DNA from: an uncultured Acidimicrobiales bacterium
GTDB lineage: Bacteria; Actinomycetota; Acidimicrobiia; Acidimicrobiales; SHLQ01
NCBI GenBank assembly: GCA_905479685.1
Contig: CAJQNJ010000193.1
Span: 1-33,487 of the forward strand
DNA: 33,487 nt
Direction of reading: 5' to 3'
Positions 16,530 through 24,744 of the stretch are shown here, one piece after another. The translations under genes were made by a program, and so were the position numbers. The first letter of the stretch is position 1. Every line of letters begins with the position of its first letter. Under the pieces are notes generated by a model that searched no databases, was not told the origin of the DNA, and worked only from the letters and a program-made list of their open reading frames with translations.

Positions 16530-19371
16530 GAAGACGGCTCCCCTCTGGATCGAAGTGTGCGTGGTGTTCCATGACAGTGGCGGTGGTGCGGTCGCCATTC
16601 GTGAGCACGATGGTGACTTCGGTACCCGCTGCCGAGAGCTCGGCGGGAACTTGGGCAAGTCCGATCGACTTCTCGATGGTGGGTGAGTATCGAGACGAAG
16701 TGATTCGTCCAAGGATTTCATTCGTGCCCGGCCGGACGATCTGGGATGCCTCTGGGGGAACGATGGTCGGGTCGGACATTTGCACCGAGACGAGAATCGG
16801 CAAGTCAGCCTCGAGCGACCATCCCAGTTCGGGTTTGCCCACAAAGTCATCCTTGTCCATCTTGATGAGGGCGTTGAGACCGGTCGTTGGGGCCTTGGTC
16901 AGTCCGTCGGTGTCCTGCCCGACGATGAAGTGGCCCTTCTCCAGTCGCATGATGCGCTGCGCCTCGAGGCCGAATGGGGCAATCCCCAGGTCGCTGCCTT
17001 CGGCCATCAACGTCTCCCAGACGTGAAGCCCATATCCGGCTGGTACGTGTATCTCGAAGCTGAGCTCGCCGGTGAACCCGATCCTCCACATGATGCAATC
17101 CTCGATGCCTGCGACCGCACCGGTCCGAACGTGCATGTAGTCGAACGCATCTGACGACAGGTCGACGTCGGTCAACCGGGCCAGGAGAGTTCGGGCATTG
17201 GGTCCCGCGATGTTGATCGAGGTGAACGCCGTGGTGACGGGAGTGACGTGAACGTCCCAATCGGGGTGTTCGGTCTGGAGCCAGTTCTCGGCCCATTCCC
17301 AGATCGTCCCAGCGCCAGAAGAGGTGGTCGTCATCAGCCATCGGTTCTCTGACAGACGGCCAGTGACGCCATCGTCGAGAACGACGCCGTCCTCAGCACA
17401 CATGATGCCATAGCGGACCGAACCAACCGAGAGCTTCGACCACTTGTTGGTGTAGAGGAGGTTGAGCAGTTTCGGAGTATCCGGACCCTGGAGGTCAAGT
17501 TTTCCGAGAGGCGTGACATCGATGATGCCCACGTTCTGACGTACATTACGCACCTCGGCCTGGGGGTCGCCGTAGTGCTCGGAGCGGATCCATTGCCCTG
17601 CGAGGATGGGTGTTGCGCCGTTGGCCTCGTGCCAAGGTTGAATCGATGACACCCGCTCAGGCTCGAAGATGCGTCCCGCAAGGGCTCCCAACGTCAGCGG
17701 AGCGTACGGGGGCCGCCAGATCGTCGTACCCACCTCGGCGATGGTTTCGCCGCGAGCTTCAGCCAGAACGGCCACCGTGTTGACGGTCTCGAGCTTGCCT
17801 TGTGCGGGACCCATGGTTGCTGTGGTGTAGCGCTTGAGGAGCTCGACAGAGTCGTAGCCTTCTTTCGCGGCCGAGACGAGATCCTTCGAGCTGACGTCCT
17901 CGGAGTAGTCGACGATGCCGTGGGTGGTCGAGCGATAGAGCTCAGGGTGTGGCCGCCGCTCGAGTGCACCCCGTGCGTCGATCGGCATCTCTGGTTCGGC
18001 TCCAGATACATCTGTTGCTCGGATCGTGGCTGCTTGGAGACGGTGCTTGATGGCAGCCGCTCGGCCCGCCGCAAGGAGGCCGGTCTCTCGACCGTGCTCG
18101 ACGAGTTCTTCAACAGATCCGTCACCGACCAGTCCACCGGTTGCAAGAACGTTGTCGGGAGTCTGAGCGGGGAAGAAGCGTGCTGCGGATGGGTCGTAGA
18201 CGGGCCGATCTCCCGACATGTTCAGCAGCGACGTGGGCGCCGTCCAGCCCACCGCAGTGACGCACAGATCTGCGTCGACGTAGCTGTCACCGAGGCCAAC
18301 CTTGACCTGTTCGATCTTCTTCTGGGAGCCCTTGGTCGAGTGGATCTGCTCGCCCTTCCGGCCATCGACCACTGCGGCGATCTCGACACCGGCCCGTTCG
18401 AGATCGGCGATGGCTGCATCGCCGGACTCATTTGCAGTGAACACCACCGCTCTTGTCCCGGGTTTGACGGCGTACATGTTGATCAGGCGACGAACCGCTC
18501 CGGAGAGCATGACCCCAGGCCGGTCGTTCCCGTAAAAGACATACGGCCGTTCGATCAGCCCCGCCGCAACGATGAGCGTCTTTGCGCGCGCTTTGATGAG
18601 ACGCTCGGATGCGATTGGATGTGAGCGTTGGACGATGCCCAGCCAGTTGTCCTCGTAGCGTCCCGTCACCGTGGAATCGGACAGAATTTCGACGTCTGCT
18701 GCGCGGGCGGCACGTTCGAGTTCGGCTGCTACTGCTCGGTCGGCGTCCGAGCCCCAGCGGAGGTGACCACCGAGATGGTGCTCGTGTTCGACCAGCAGGA
18801 CAGATGCGCCGGCTTCGGCAGCCGCTGTCGCCGAGGCGAGGCCTGCTGGCCCGCCTCCGGCGACGACGACGTCTGGGTGGGTGTACCGCTTGTCGAAGTA
18901 GTCCATGGACGAGTCGATGTCGACCGTGCCACCTGGTGCGAATTGTGTGAGGACTTTTGCGTAGGCAGGCCAGAGTTTTTGTGGGCGGGTGAACGTCTTG
19001 TAGTAGAAGCCGGGCGAGAGGAATCGACCGACGAGCTGGTTGGCCGACTTCACGTCGTACTCGAGTGAAGGCCACACATTCTGCGGCTCCACGGTGAGGC
19101 CCTGCTCGAGAAGTCGGTGTGCGGAGCGAACGTTGGGCTCGTCGCCAACCTGCACGAACCCGTTCGGGTCCCAGTAGTCGGCGGTGAGAAGTCCGCGCGG
19201 TCGGTGGTACTTCATCGAGCGCGACATGATGCGATTGCCATCGGCTGCGACCGCCGACGCAATCGTGTCTCCGGCGAAGCCTGTTGCAGGCCGGCCGTTC
19301 CATGTGAAGGTGAGCGGTTGGGTTCGGTCGATGACCTCACCGGACTGCTGCGGGAGCCTGCTCAGAGTCAT
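16522..19371 (-). CDS. soxA: Sarcosine oxidase subunit alpha
   Basis: 949 aa; N-terminal FTWNGRPATGFAGDTIASAVAADG, VVVAGGGPAGLASA Rossmann motif, C-terminal GcvT-like domain (FGLEAQRIMRLEKGHFIVGQDTDG). ATGA overlap with soxD. Confidence 0.96.
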   Translation of the reverse strand: MTLSRLPQQSGEVIDRTQPLTFTWNGRPATGFAGDTIASAVAADGNRIMSRSMKYHRPRGLLTADYWDPNGFVQVGDEPNVRSAHRLLEQGLTVEPQNVWPSLEYDVKSANQLVGRFLSPGFYYKTFTRPQKLWPAYAKVLTQFAPGGTVDIDSSMDYFDKRYTHPDVVVAGGGPAGLASATAAAEAGASVLLVEHEHHLGGHLRWGSDADRAVAAELERAARAADVEILSDSTVTGRYEDNWLGIVQRSHPIASERLIKARAKTLIVAAGLIERPYVFYGNDRPGVMLSGAVRRLINMYAVKPGTRAVVFTANESGDAAIADLERAGVEIAAVVDGRKGEQIHSTKGSQKKIEQVKVGLGDSYVDADLCVTAVGWTAPTSLLNMSGDRPVYDPSAARFFPAQTPDNVLATGGLVGDGSVEELVEHGRETGLLAAGRAAAIKHRLQAATIRATDVSGAEPEMPIDARGALERRPHPELYRSTTHGIVDYSEDVSSKDLVSAAKEGYDSVELLKRYTTATMGPAQGKLETVNTVAVLAEARGETIAEVGTTIWRPPYAPLTLGALAGRIFEPERVSSIQPWHEANGATPILAGQWIRSEHYGDPQAEVRNVRQNVGIIDVTPLGKLDLQGPDTPKLLNLLYTNKWSKLSVGSVRYGIMCAEDGVVLDDGVTGRLSENRWLMTTTSSGAGTIWEWAENWLQTEHPDWDVHVTPVTTAFTSINIAGPNARTLLARLTDVDLSSDAFDYMHVRTGAVAGIEDCIMWRIGFTGELSFEIHVPAGYGLHVWETLMAEGSDLGIAPFGLEAQRIMRLEKGHFIVGQDTDGLTKAPTTGLNALIKMDKDDFVGKPELGWSLEADLPILVSVQMSDPTIVPPEASQIVRPGTNEILGRITSSRYSPTIEKSIGLAQVPAELSAAGTEVTIVLTNGDRTTATVMEHHAHFDPEGSRLRA

Positions 19372-19712
19372 GATCGATCGTCCTCGCCGGGAGCGTTTGC
19401 CCCCGCTTGTGTGCCCGAGCTACCCACGGTGATCGTCGTGTATGTGCTCGTGCCGAGCTTGTTTCCAGGCAGCGGTGGGATTCGGAACTCGTTTGTGCCT
19501 TGGTGGCGTTCGATGCTGAAATATCGCCGGCAGCCGCTGCGGCAGTACCAGGATTCGGTGATCCAATCTGCGGGGTTCTCGCGAAGGTAGAGGTAGTCGC
19601 CCCATTCGGCCCGTGAGGTGGCGTTCGGGTCTGGCCGAGGGACGCTTGCTCCGAGGAGTCGGAGGTCGCTCTGATTTCGAGGTCCGCAGTGTGGGCAAGG
19701 TACGAGCAGCAT
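19368..19712 (-). CDS. soxD: Sarcosine oxidase subunit delta
   Basis: MLLVPCPHCGPRN...EWGDYLYLRENPADWITESWYCRSGCRRYFSIERH. ATG 19712 overlaps the soxB stop by 1 nt. Confidence 0.92.
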   Translation of the reverse strand: MLLVPCPHCGPRNQSDLRLLGASVPRPDPNATSRAEWGDYLYLRENPADWITESWYCRSGCRRYFSIERHQGTNEFRIPPLPGNKLGTSTYTTITVGSSGTQAGANAPGEDDRS

Positions 19713-21019
19713 CAGTGTCCCACCGCCGCTGCGCCCTTTTCGCCAACGAGTTCGCCGGTCTCGAACCGTTTGAGCGTGAAGGGCGCAATGAGCTTCGGTG
19801 TCTGTTGTGTCGCAATACATTCAGCCATCTGTTCTCCTGACACTGGGCCTGCTTTGAAGCCGTATGTTCCCCACCCGACGTCGGTGAGGTGTCCCTCCAC
19901 GGGCGTGAATCCCATGATCGGGGAGTAGTCGGGGGTCATGTCGCACAGACCTGCCCATTGGCGGAGCAACCGCATCTTCGAGATGCCCGGCATCAATTCG
20001 AGAATGTGCCCGGCGAGTTCCTCGGTGAAGCTGAGCGAACCTCGCATCGAGTATGTGGCAAGCGGATCGACGGATGCACCGAAGACGAGCTCGCCGCGGT
20101 CTGTCTGGCTCACATACACGTGGAGGGAGCCACTGACGACGACGGTCGGAAGGAAGACCTTCACGGGCTCGGTGACCGCTGCCTCGAGCGGGTGCGTGTT
20201 GATGGGAAGTTTGACGCCGGCCATGTTCGAAATGAGCGAACCCCAACCGGCTGTGCAGTTGACGACGATCGGCGCCGAGATGTCGCCTCGGTTCGTTCGA
20301 ACTCCGGTGACCTTTCCTCCGGCACCCTTTCCGTCGGGGCCTTCGCCGCCTTCACACAAGATGTCGAGCACCTCGGTCTTTTGGTGCAGGTGCACACCCC
20401 GATGATCGGCAGCTCGGGCATACCCCCAGACGACCGCGTCGTGTCGAATGATTCCACCGGGTGGATGGTGAAGCGCCCCGAGTATTGGATATCGAGGGTG
20501 CGAACTGACGTCGAGGCTCGGCGCAAGTCTCTTGACTTCGCTCGGTTCGATGACACTGCTGTCGATGCCCTGCAGTTTGTTCACCTCGGCTCGCCAGTGC
20601 ATGGTCCTGAGCGCGCTGTCGGTGTGAGCAAGTGTCATGTGTCCACGCTCGGAGAACATCACGTTGATGTTCAGATCGGCGGCCATCGAGTTGTACAGCG
20701 TGAGCGAGCGGTCGTAGAAGGCGACACCTTCAGGTGTGAGATAATTAGAGCGCACGATGGCGGTATTTCGCCCCGAACCGCCGCCGCCGAGGTACCCCTT
20801 GTCGACTACGGCGACGTTGGTGATGCCGTGATTCGTGGCCAGGTAGTAGGCGGTTGCCAGACCGTGTACACCACCGCCGATGATGACGACGTCGTAGGTG
20901 GACTCCAACTCGTGGTCACGCCAGACACGAGGCCAATCGTCGCCCGAGATTCCCTTGCGGGCGAGGGTCGTGGCGCTGTACCGGAGAGGACCTGGCGAGG
21001 AGCGTCGGAATGAGGTCAT
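19712..21019 (-). CDS. soxB: Sarcosine oxidase subunit beta
   Basis: 435 aa; DVVIIGGGVHGLATAYYLA FAD motif, GGIIRHDAVVWGYARAA, CDMTPDYSPIMG; first gene of soxBDAG. Confidence 0.95.
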   Translation of the reverse strand: MTSFRRSSPGPLRYSATTLARKGISGDDWPRVWRDHELESTYDVVIIGGGVHGLATAYYLATNHGITNVAVVDKGYLGGGGSGRNTAIVRSNYLTPEGVAFYDRSLTLYNSMAADLNINVMFSERGHMTLAHTDSALRTMHWRAEVNKLQGIDSSVIEPSEVKRLAPSLDVSSHPRYPILGALHHPPGGIIRHDAVVWGYARAADHRGVHLHQKTEVLDILCEGGEGPDGKGAGGKVTGVRTNRGDISAPIVVNCTAGWGSLISNMAGVKLPINTHPLEAAVTEPVKVFLPTVVVSGSLHVYVSQTDRGELVFGASVDPLATYSMRGSLSFTEELAGHILELMPGISKMRLLRQWAGLCDMTPDYSPIMGFTPVEGHLTDVGWGTYGFKAGPVSGEQMAECIATQQTPKLIAPFTLKRFETGELVGEKGAAAVGH

Positions 21020-21118
21020 CGCGCAATCATATGAATTGTGCCGGGCGAGGTCAGCAGACTTGTCGTATCAATGAGTCACTTATTGGTATGGTTTGGCTAT
21101 CAGTTCGCTGGAGATGTC
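21020..21118. promoter_or_regulatory. soxB/LysR divergent control region with two dyads
   Basis: GCGCAAT-CATATGA-ATTGTGC (21021-21041) overlapping a soxB -10 (TATGAT), and TATCAATGAG-TCA-CTTATTGGTA (21066-21088, 8/10 symmetric). Confidence 0.65.
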
Positions 21119-22042
21119 TTGAACCTGCAACGCCTTCGGTACTTCCTGGCAGTCGCCGATGAACTGCATTTCGGTCGTGCAGCCGACCGATTGCACATGG
21201 CGCAGCCACCGCTGAGCCAACAGATCCGTCTGCTCGAGCGTGAGATCGGCGTTCGACTGTTCGATCGAACGACCCGCCGGGTTTCGCTCACCGCTGCGGG
21301 AGAGGTGCTTCGGGTCGAGGCGGAGCGGGTCATCGTGGCCGCCGACTCGGCCGACCGGGTCATGGAGGAATTTCGCAGTGGCGAAGGAGGGCTCCTGCGC
21401 CTCGCGTTCGTCGACTCTGCGTCGTTCGAGGTCATGCCCACATATCTACGAGCGTTTCGACAACGCTGGCCGAAGGTGAAGCACGATCTCCAGATCATGT
21501 CGAGTCGAAATCAGGTCGACGCGTTGCGGGCCGGCGACATCGACCTCGGCATCAGTCGTACCGCCCAACTCGACGATGACCTGTTGTCCACGAAATTCCT
21601 CGAGGAGCCACTCTTCCTGGTCGTCGGACCGGACTCGGATCTTGTCGATGCGAAAGAGATCTCGGTTGCCGACATCGACGCAGGGTCGCTCATTGGCTTC
21701 GACAGGCGACTGTCTCCCACGCTTCACTCCGAGTTGCAGGAACTCTTTGCAGCGGTCGGAAGTGCCTACGACCCCGAGATCGAAGCCACGGAGTACACCA
21801 CGATTCTGGGACTGGTTTCCTCCGGCGAAGGCATCGCCGTGGTCCCCAACGGAGTGCGAACGTTTCGACCAGAGGGCGCCCTCTACCTTCCGATCTCGGA
21901 TCCACCAGCGTCGATGGCCATGTATGTGAACCATCGGGCCAACGAACCCCTCAAGGTCGTCGCACAGGCGAAAGCTGTGATCGCAGAGCTGTTTTCCGCC
22001 GCGTCTGCGGATGGTCCGCCGCGTGACGGGATCCGGGCGTAG
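21119..22042 (+). CDS. LysR-family transcriptional regulator, divergent from soxBDAG
   Basis: LNLQRLRYFLAVADELHFGRAADRLHMAQPPLSQQIRLLEREIGVRLFDRTTR. TTG 21119 preceded by GGAG is the probable start; ORF-track start 21038 would include the intergenic operator-like dyad. Confidence 0.9.
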   Translation: MNLQRLRYFLAVADELHFGRAADRLHMAQPPLSQQIRLLEREIGVRLFDRTTRRVSLTAAGEVLRVEAERVIVAADSADRVMEEFRSGEGGLLRLAFVDSASFEVMPTYLRAFRQRWPKVKHDLQIMSSRNQVDALRAGDIDLGISRTAQLDDDLLSTKFLEEPLFLVVGPDSDLVDAKEISVADIDAGSLIGFDRRLSPTLHSELQELFAAVGSAYDPEIEATEYTTILGLVSSGEGIAVVPNGVRTFRPEGALYLPISDPPASMAMYVNHRANEPLKVVAQAKAVIAELFSAASADGPPRDGIRA

Positions 22043-22065
22043 AGCGCCCTCGACCCGTCTGCGGA

Positions 22066-23352
22066 TCAGCGTTTTGGTTTGACCACCTTGGGGATGCGTC
22101 GACCGATCGCTGTCGCTACCACGGAGCTTCGAGCGGGGTAGGGCTGATACGTCGACTGTTCGTCGATCGGAATCGGGTCGCCGACGACGATCCGATAGAA
22201 GACATATCCAAAGATTGCGCCGTGCGCGATGATCAAACTCCAGAAATACGCGCTGGGCTCGAAGACCGTCATCAGCATCGATGCTGCGAGGGGGCCGATG
22301 ATCGCTCCCACGCCGTTGATCATGACCAGGAGTCCTGAGGCTCCGACCCGCTGTTCGCGCGAGATCCAGTCGTTCGTGTAGGCAATGGCGAGCGAGTACA
22401 GCGGGAAGGATGTGGCCCCGATGGCGAACATGACAACCATGGCTCCGAAGCCGGTACCGGTCGAGAGACCGATGACGGAAGCACCGGTCGCAACACTTGC
22501 GCAGATCGCCATGATCCCGCGCCGCGAGTACCGATCGGACAATGCGCCAATCGGGAGCTGGAAGATCATCGAGCCGATCAGCGCAGAAGACAAGAAAAGC
22601 GAGATCTGCGCGTTGCTCATGCCGATTTCAGCTGCATACACGGGGCCGAATGCAAAGAGGGCCCCGGCCGCGGCTCCGGAGAAGAACATCGTCAAGACGC
22701 CCGTGGGGACGATGGAGAACAGCACGCGAAACGGCAACTTGCCCACTTGCGGCAGCGGCGGCGCGCTGGCTTCGGAGAGTGCCATCGGAACCAGAGCCAT
22801 CGACACGAGTGCAGACGCGATGACGAAGAGTTCGAAGCTGTTCGGATCCGCGACGTTCAAGAGGAACTGACCACCAGCCACTCCGCCCATGGTCACGACC
22901 ATGTAGATCGACAATGTCCGACCACGAGTTTCTGGAGTCGCCTGGTCGTTCAGCCAGCTCTCGGTGACCACGTACAGGCCGGCCATGCAGAACCCGGTGA
23001 CGAGGCGCATCGTGAACCAGACTCCGGGGTTCACGAACACCGAGTGGACGAGCACAGCGGTCGAGGCCATGGACGCAAGGGCCGAAAAAACGCGCACGTG
23101 GCCGACCTTGCCCAAGGCCTTGATTGTGAATCTCGAGCCGATCAGGAAACCTGCGTAGTAGGCGGCTTGAATGAGGCCGATCACCGCCGTCTGGAACTGC
23201 TCGTTCGACGAACGAACGCCGAGCAGCGTGCCCGAGAGTCCGTTGCCGAGCATCATCAACGCAACGCCCAGGAAGAGCGCCCACATCGACAAGAGCGGCG
23301 AGGTGATCGCTGGTCGCGAGGTCGTCGGGGAGTCAACGTATTCGGGCAGCAC
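22066..23352 (-). CDS. MFS transporter
   Basis: 12-TM-like protein, RSSNEQFQTAVIGLIQAAYYAGFLIGSRF, PIGALSDRYSRRGIM; GTG start. Confidence 0.9.
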   Translation of the reverse strand: MLPEYVDSPTTSRPAITSPLLSMWALFLGVALMMLGNGLSGTLLGVRSSNEQFQTAVIGLIQAAYYAGFLIGSRFTIKALGKVGHVRVFSALASMASTAVLVHSVFVNPGVWFTMRLVTGFCMAGLYVVTESWLNDQATPETRGRTLSIYMVVTMGGVAGGQFLLNVADPNSFELFVIASALVSMALVPMALSEASAPPLPQVGKLPFRVLFSIVPTGVLTMFFSGAAAGALFAFGPVYAAEIGMSNAQISLFLSSALIGSMIFQLPIGALSDRYSRRGIMAICASVATGASVIGLSTGTGFGAMVVMFAIGATSFPLYSLAIAYTNDWISREQRVGASGLLVMINGVGAIIGPLAASMLMTVFEPSAYFWSLIIAHGAIFGYVFYRIVVGDPIPIDEQSTYQPYPARSSVVATAIGRRIPKVVKPKR

Positions 23353-23374
23353 CGGCGTAGGTTAGCCTCCTCGA

Positions 23375-24601
23375 ATGCAAGGATCGCGCGACATCGATGG
23401 TGCGCCCGAGACGGTTGGCGTCGTCGTCGAGTGGATTCCCGATCTTGTGCAGGAACCGGGAACCATCTCCCCGCCTGATCGCAGCATCCGCAGATCGATC
23501 GGCCTTCGAGCAGTGGTGCTCGCTCTCGGAATCGCCGCAGCCGGGCTCTTCGTGGCAGCGGTGGCGTCCGAGCCGACCCGGTCGGCTCGAGACGTGGCTG
23601 CTGCCCGAGCCGAAGCCTCCCAGAATCCTGAGCGAGCATCCGCTGCTGTGAGCCGGCAGACATCGCCAATAGCCGTGGTCGAGGACGCGTCGATCATCGG
23701 TCAACTCGCCTCGGCACCAACGGAATGGGTCACCGACATGGTCATCGCGTTCGTCGATGACGCCGGGCGCCTTCGGGTGCGCTCGCTCGATACCTCCGAA
23801 GACCTCGACGTCGGTGTCATGGCCACGACAAATCTTCCGCCGTTGGCCGACCACGTGCACCTTCTCGGCGCTCCGGGCGCAACCTGGCTTCTCGATCTCG
23901 AAGAGCCCGAGCGAAGCGGCAAGTTGTCCAACACCGTGAGGATGGTGCGCTTCGGAAGTGGCCTCGACAGCTATGGCTTCAGCTCGACAAGAGACGACGG
24001 CACGATCGAGTTCTTCCTGGGATCGCTCTGGGGGCCGGCGATGAACGGACTCGCGGAGGTCGAGGCGAGCAGTGCTGTTTTCTATGTCCCAGGCACGGGG
24101 ATCATTGCGGCAGGTAGGGATGGGACGAGCTCGGTGCTTCGCGGTTCGGGATTCGAGCCGATGCCTTCGCGCCTTGGCCGCGTCGTGGCCGCCACACGTT
24201 CACACGTCGCAGGCATTCATTGTGATGATCTCGGGCGATGTGTTGGGCGCTTTGCCAAGTGGGATGGAGCCGATGAGCGGCAGGTCGAAGCTGATCTTCT
24301 CGCGATGCCGTTCGTTCGAATCTCTCCGGACGGGCGTTCGGTACTCACCGCTGGCGTGTCGTCGTGGCACCTGATCGACGTGGAGTCCGGCACGAGCGTT
24401 CGATGGGATCTGCGACTCGTGCCCGACGATTCGCTCGTCTGGTCAGACGATTCCTCGACCGTGTTTCTTGTTGCTGACGGCTCGCTCGTGGCGATTCGGC
24501 CCGCTGACCAAGGGCCGCCGGTTGCGCTCGTCCGAAGTGCCTACCCGATCGACGATCGTCTTGCTGGTTCTGACATCGGCATCTTTCCGTACCAAGGGTG
24601 A
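23375..24601 (+). CDS. Single-TM-anchored extracytoplasmic protein, putative beta-propeller
   Basis: One N-terminal hydrophobic helix (AVVLALGIAAAGLFVAAVA) then beta-rich sequence with WLLDLEEP, SPDGRSVLTAGVSSWHLIDVESGT, VWSDDSSTVFLVADGSLVAI repeats. Confidence 0.7.
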   Translation: MQGSRDIDGAPETVGVVVEWIPDLVQEPGTISPPDRSIRRSIGLRAVVLALGIAAAGLFVAAVASEPTRSARDVAAARAEASQNPERASAAVSRQTSPIAVVEDASIIGQLASAPTEWVTDMVIAFVDDAGRLRVRSLDTSEDLDVGVMATTNLPPLADHVHLLGAPGATWLLDLEEPERSGKLSNTVRMVRFGSGLDSYGFSSTRDDGTIEFFLGSLWGPAMNGLAEVEASSAVFYVPGTGIIAAGRDGTSSVLRGSGFEPMPSRLGRVVAATRSHVAGIHCDDLGRCVGRFAKWDGADERQVEADLLAMPFVRISPDGRSVLTAGVSSWHLIDVESGTSVRWDLRLVPDDSLVWSDDSSTVFLVADGSLVAIRPADQGPPVALVRSAYPIDDRLAGSDIGIFPYQG

Positions 24602-24632
24602 CGTGAACACTGCAATTCCCAGTTGGCGAACT

Positions 24633-24656
24633 GTTCCACGATGTGGAACGGTTCCA
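24633..24656. promoter_or_regulatory. Candidate operator upstream of proVWX
   Basis: GTTCCAC-GAT-GTGGAAC perfect inverted repeat, overlapping TGGAAC-G-GTTCCA: three alternating half-sites. Confidence 0.6.
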
Positions 24657-24744
24657 AAAAGTTCACGGACCACGCACGCTCGATCTCACCTCGTCGGGAT
24701 GGCCTGCTACGGTCGGTGACGAGCGACATACAGGGGACATCACA

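Noticed and set aside
16530-16850. N-terminal extension of SoxG in the ORF track
   Set aside because: Lies in soxA in another frame and looks random; GTG 16529 overlapping the soxA stop is a better start.
19889-21013. 374-aa plus-strand ORF antisense to soxB
   Set aside because: Shadow ORF of a confidently identified SoxB; no recognisable domain.
24633-24656. Terminator of the propeller gene
   Set aside because: Hairpin is followed by GGTTCCAAAAAG, with no T-tract on the coding strand; an operator is more likely.
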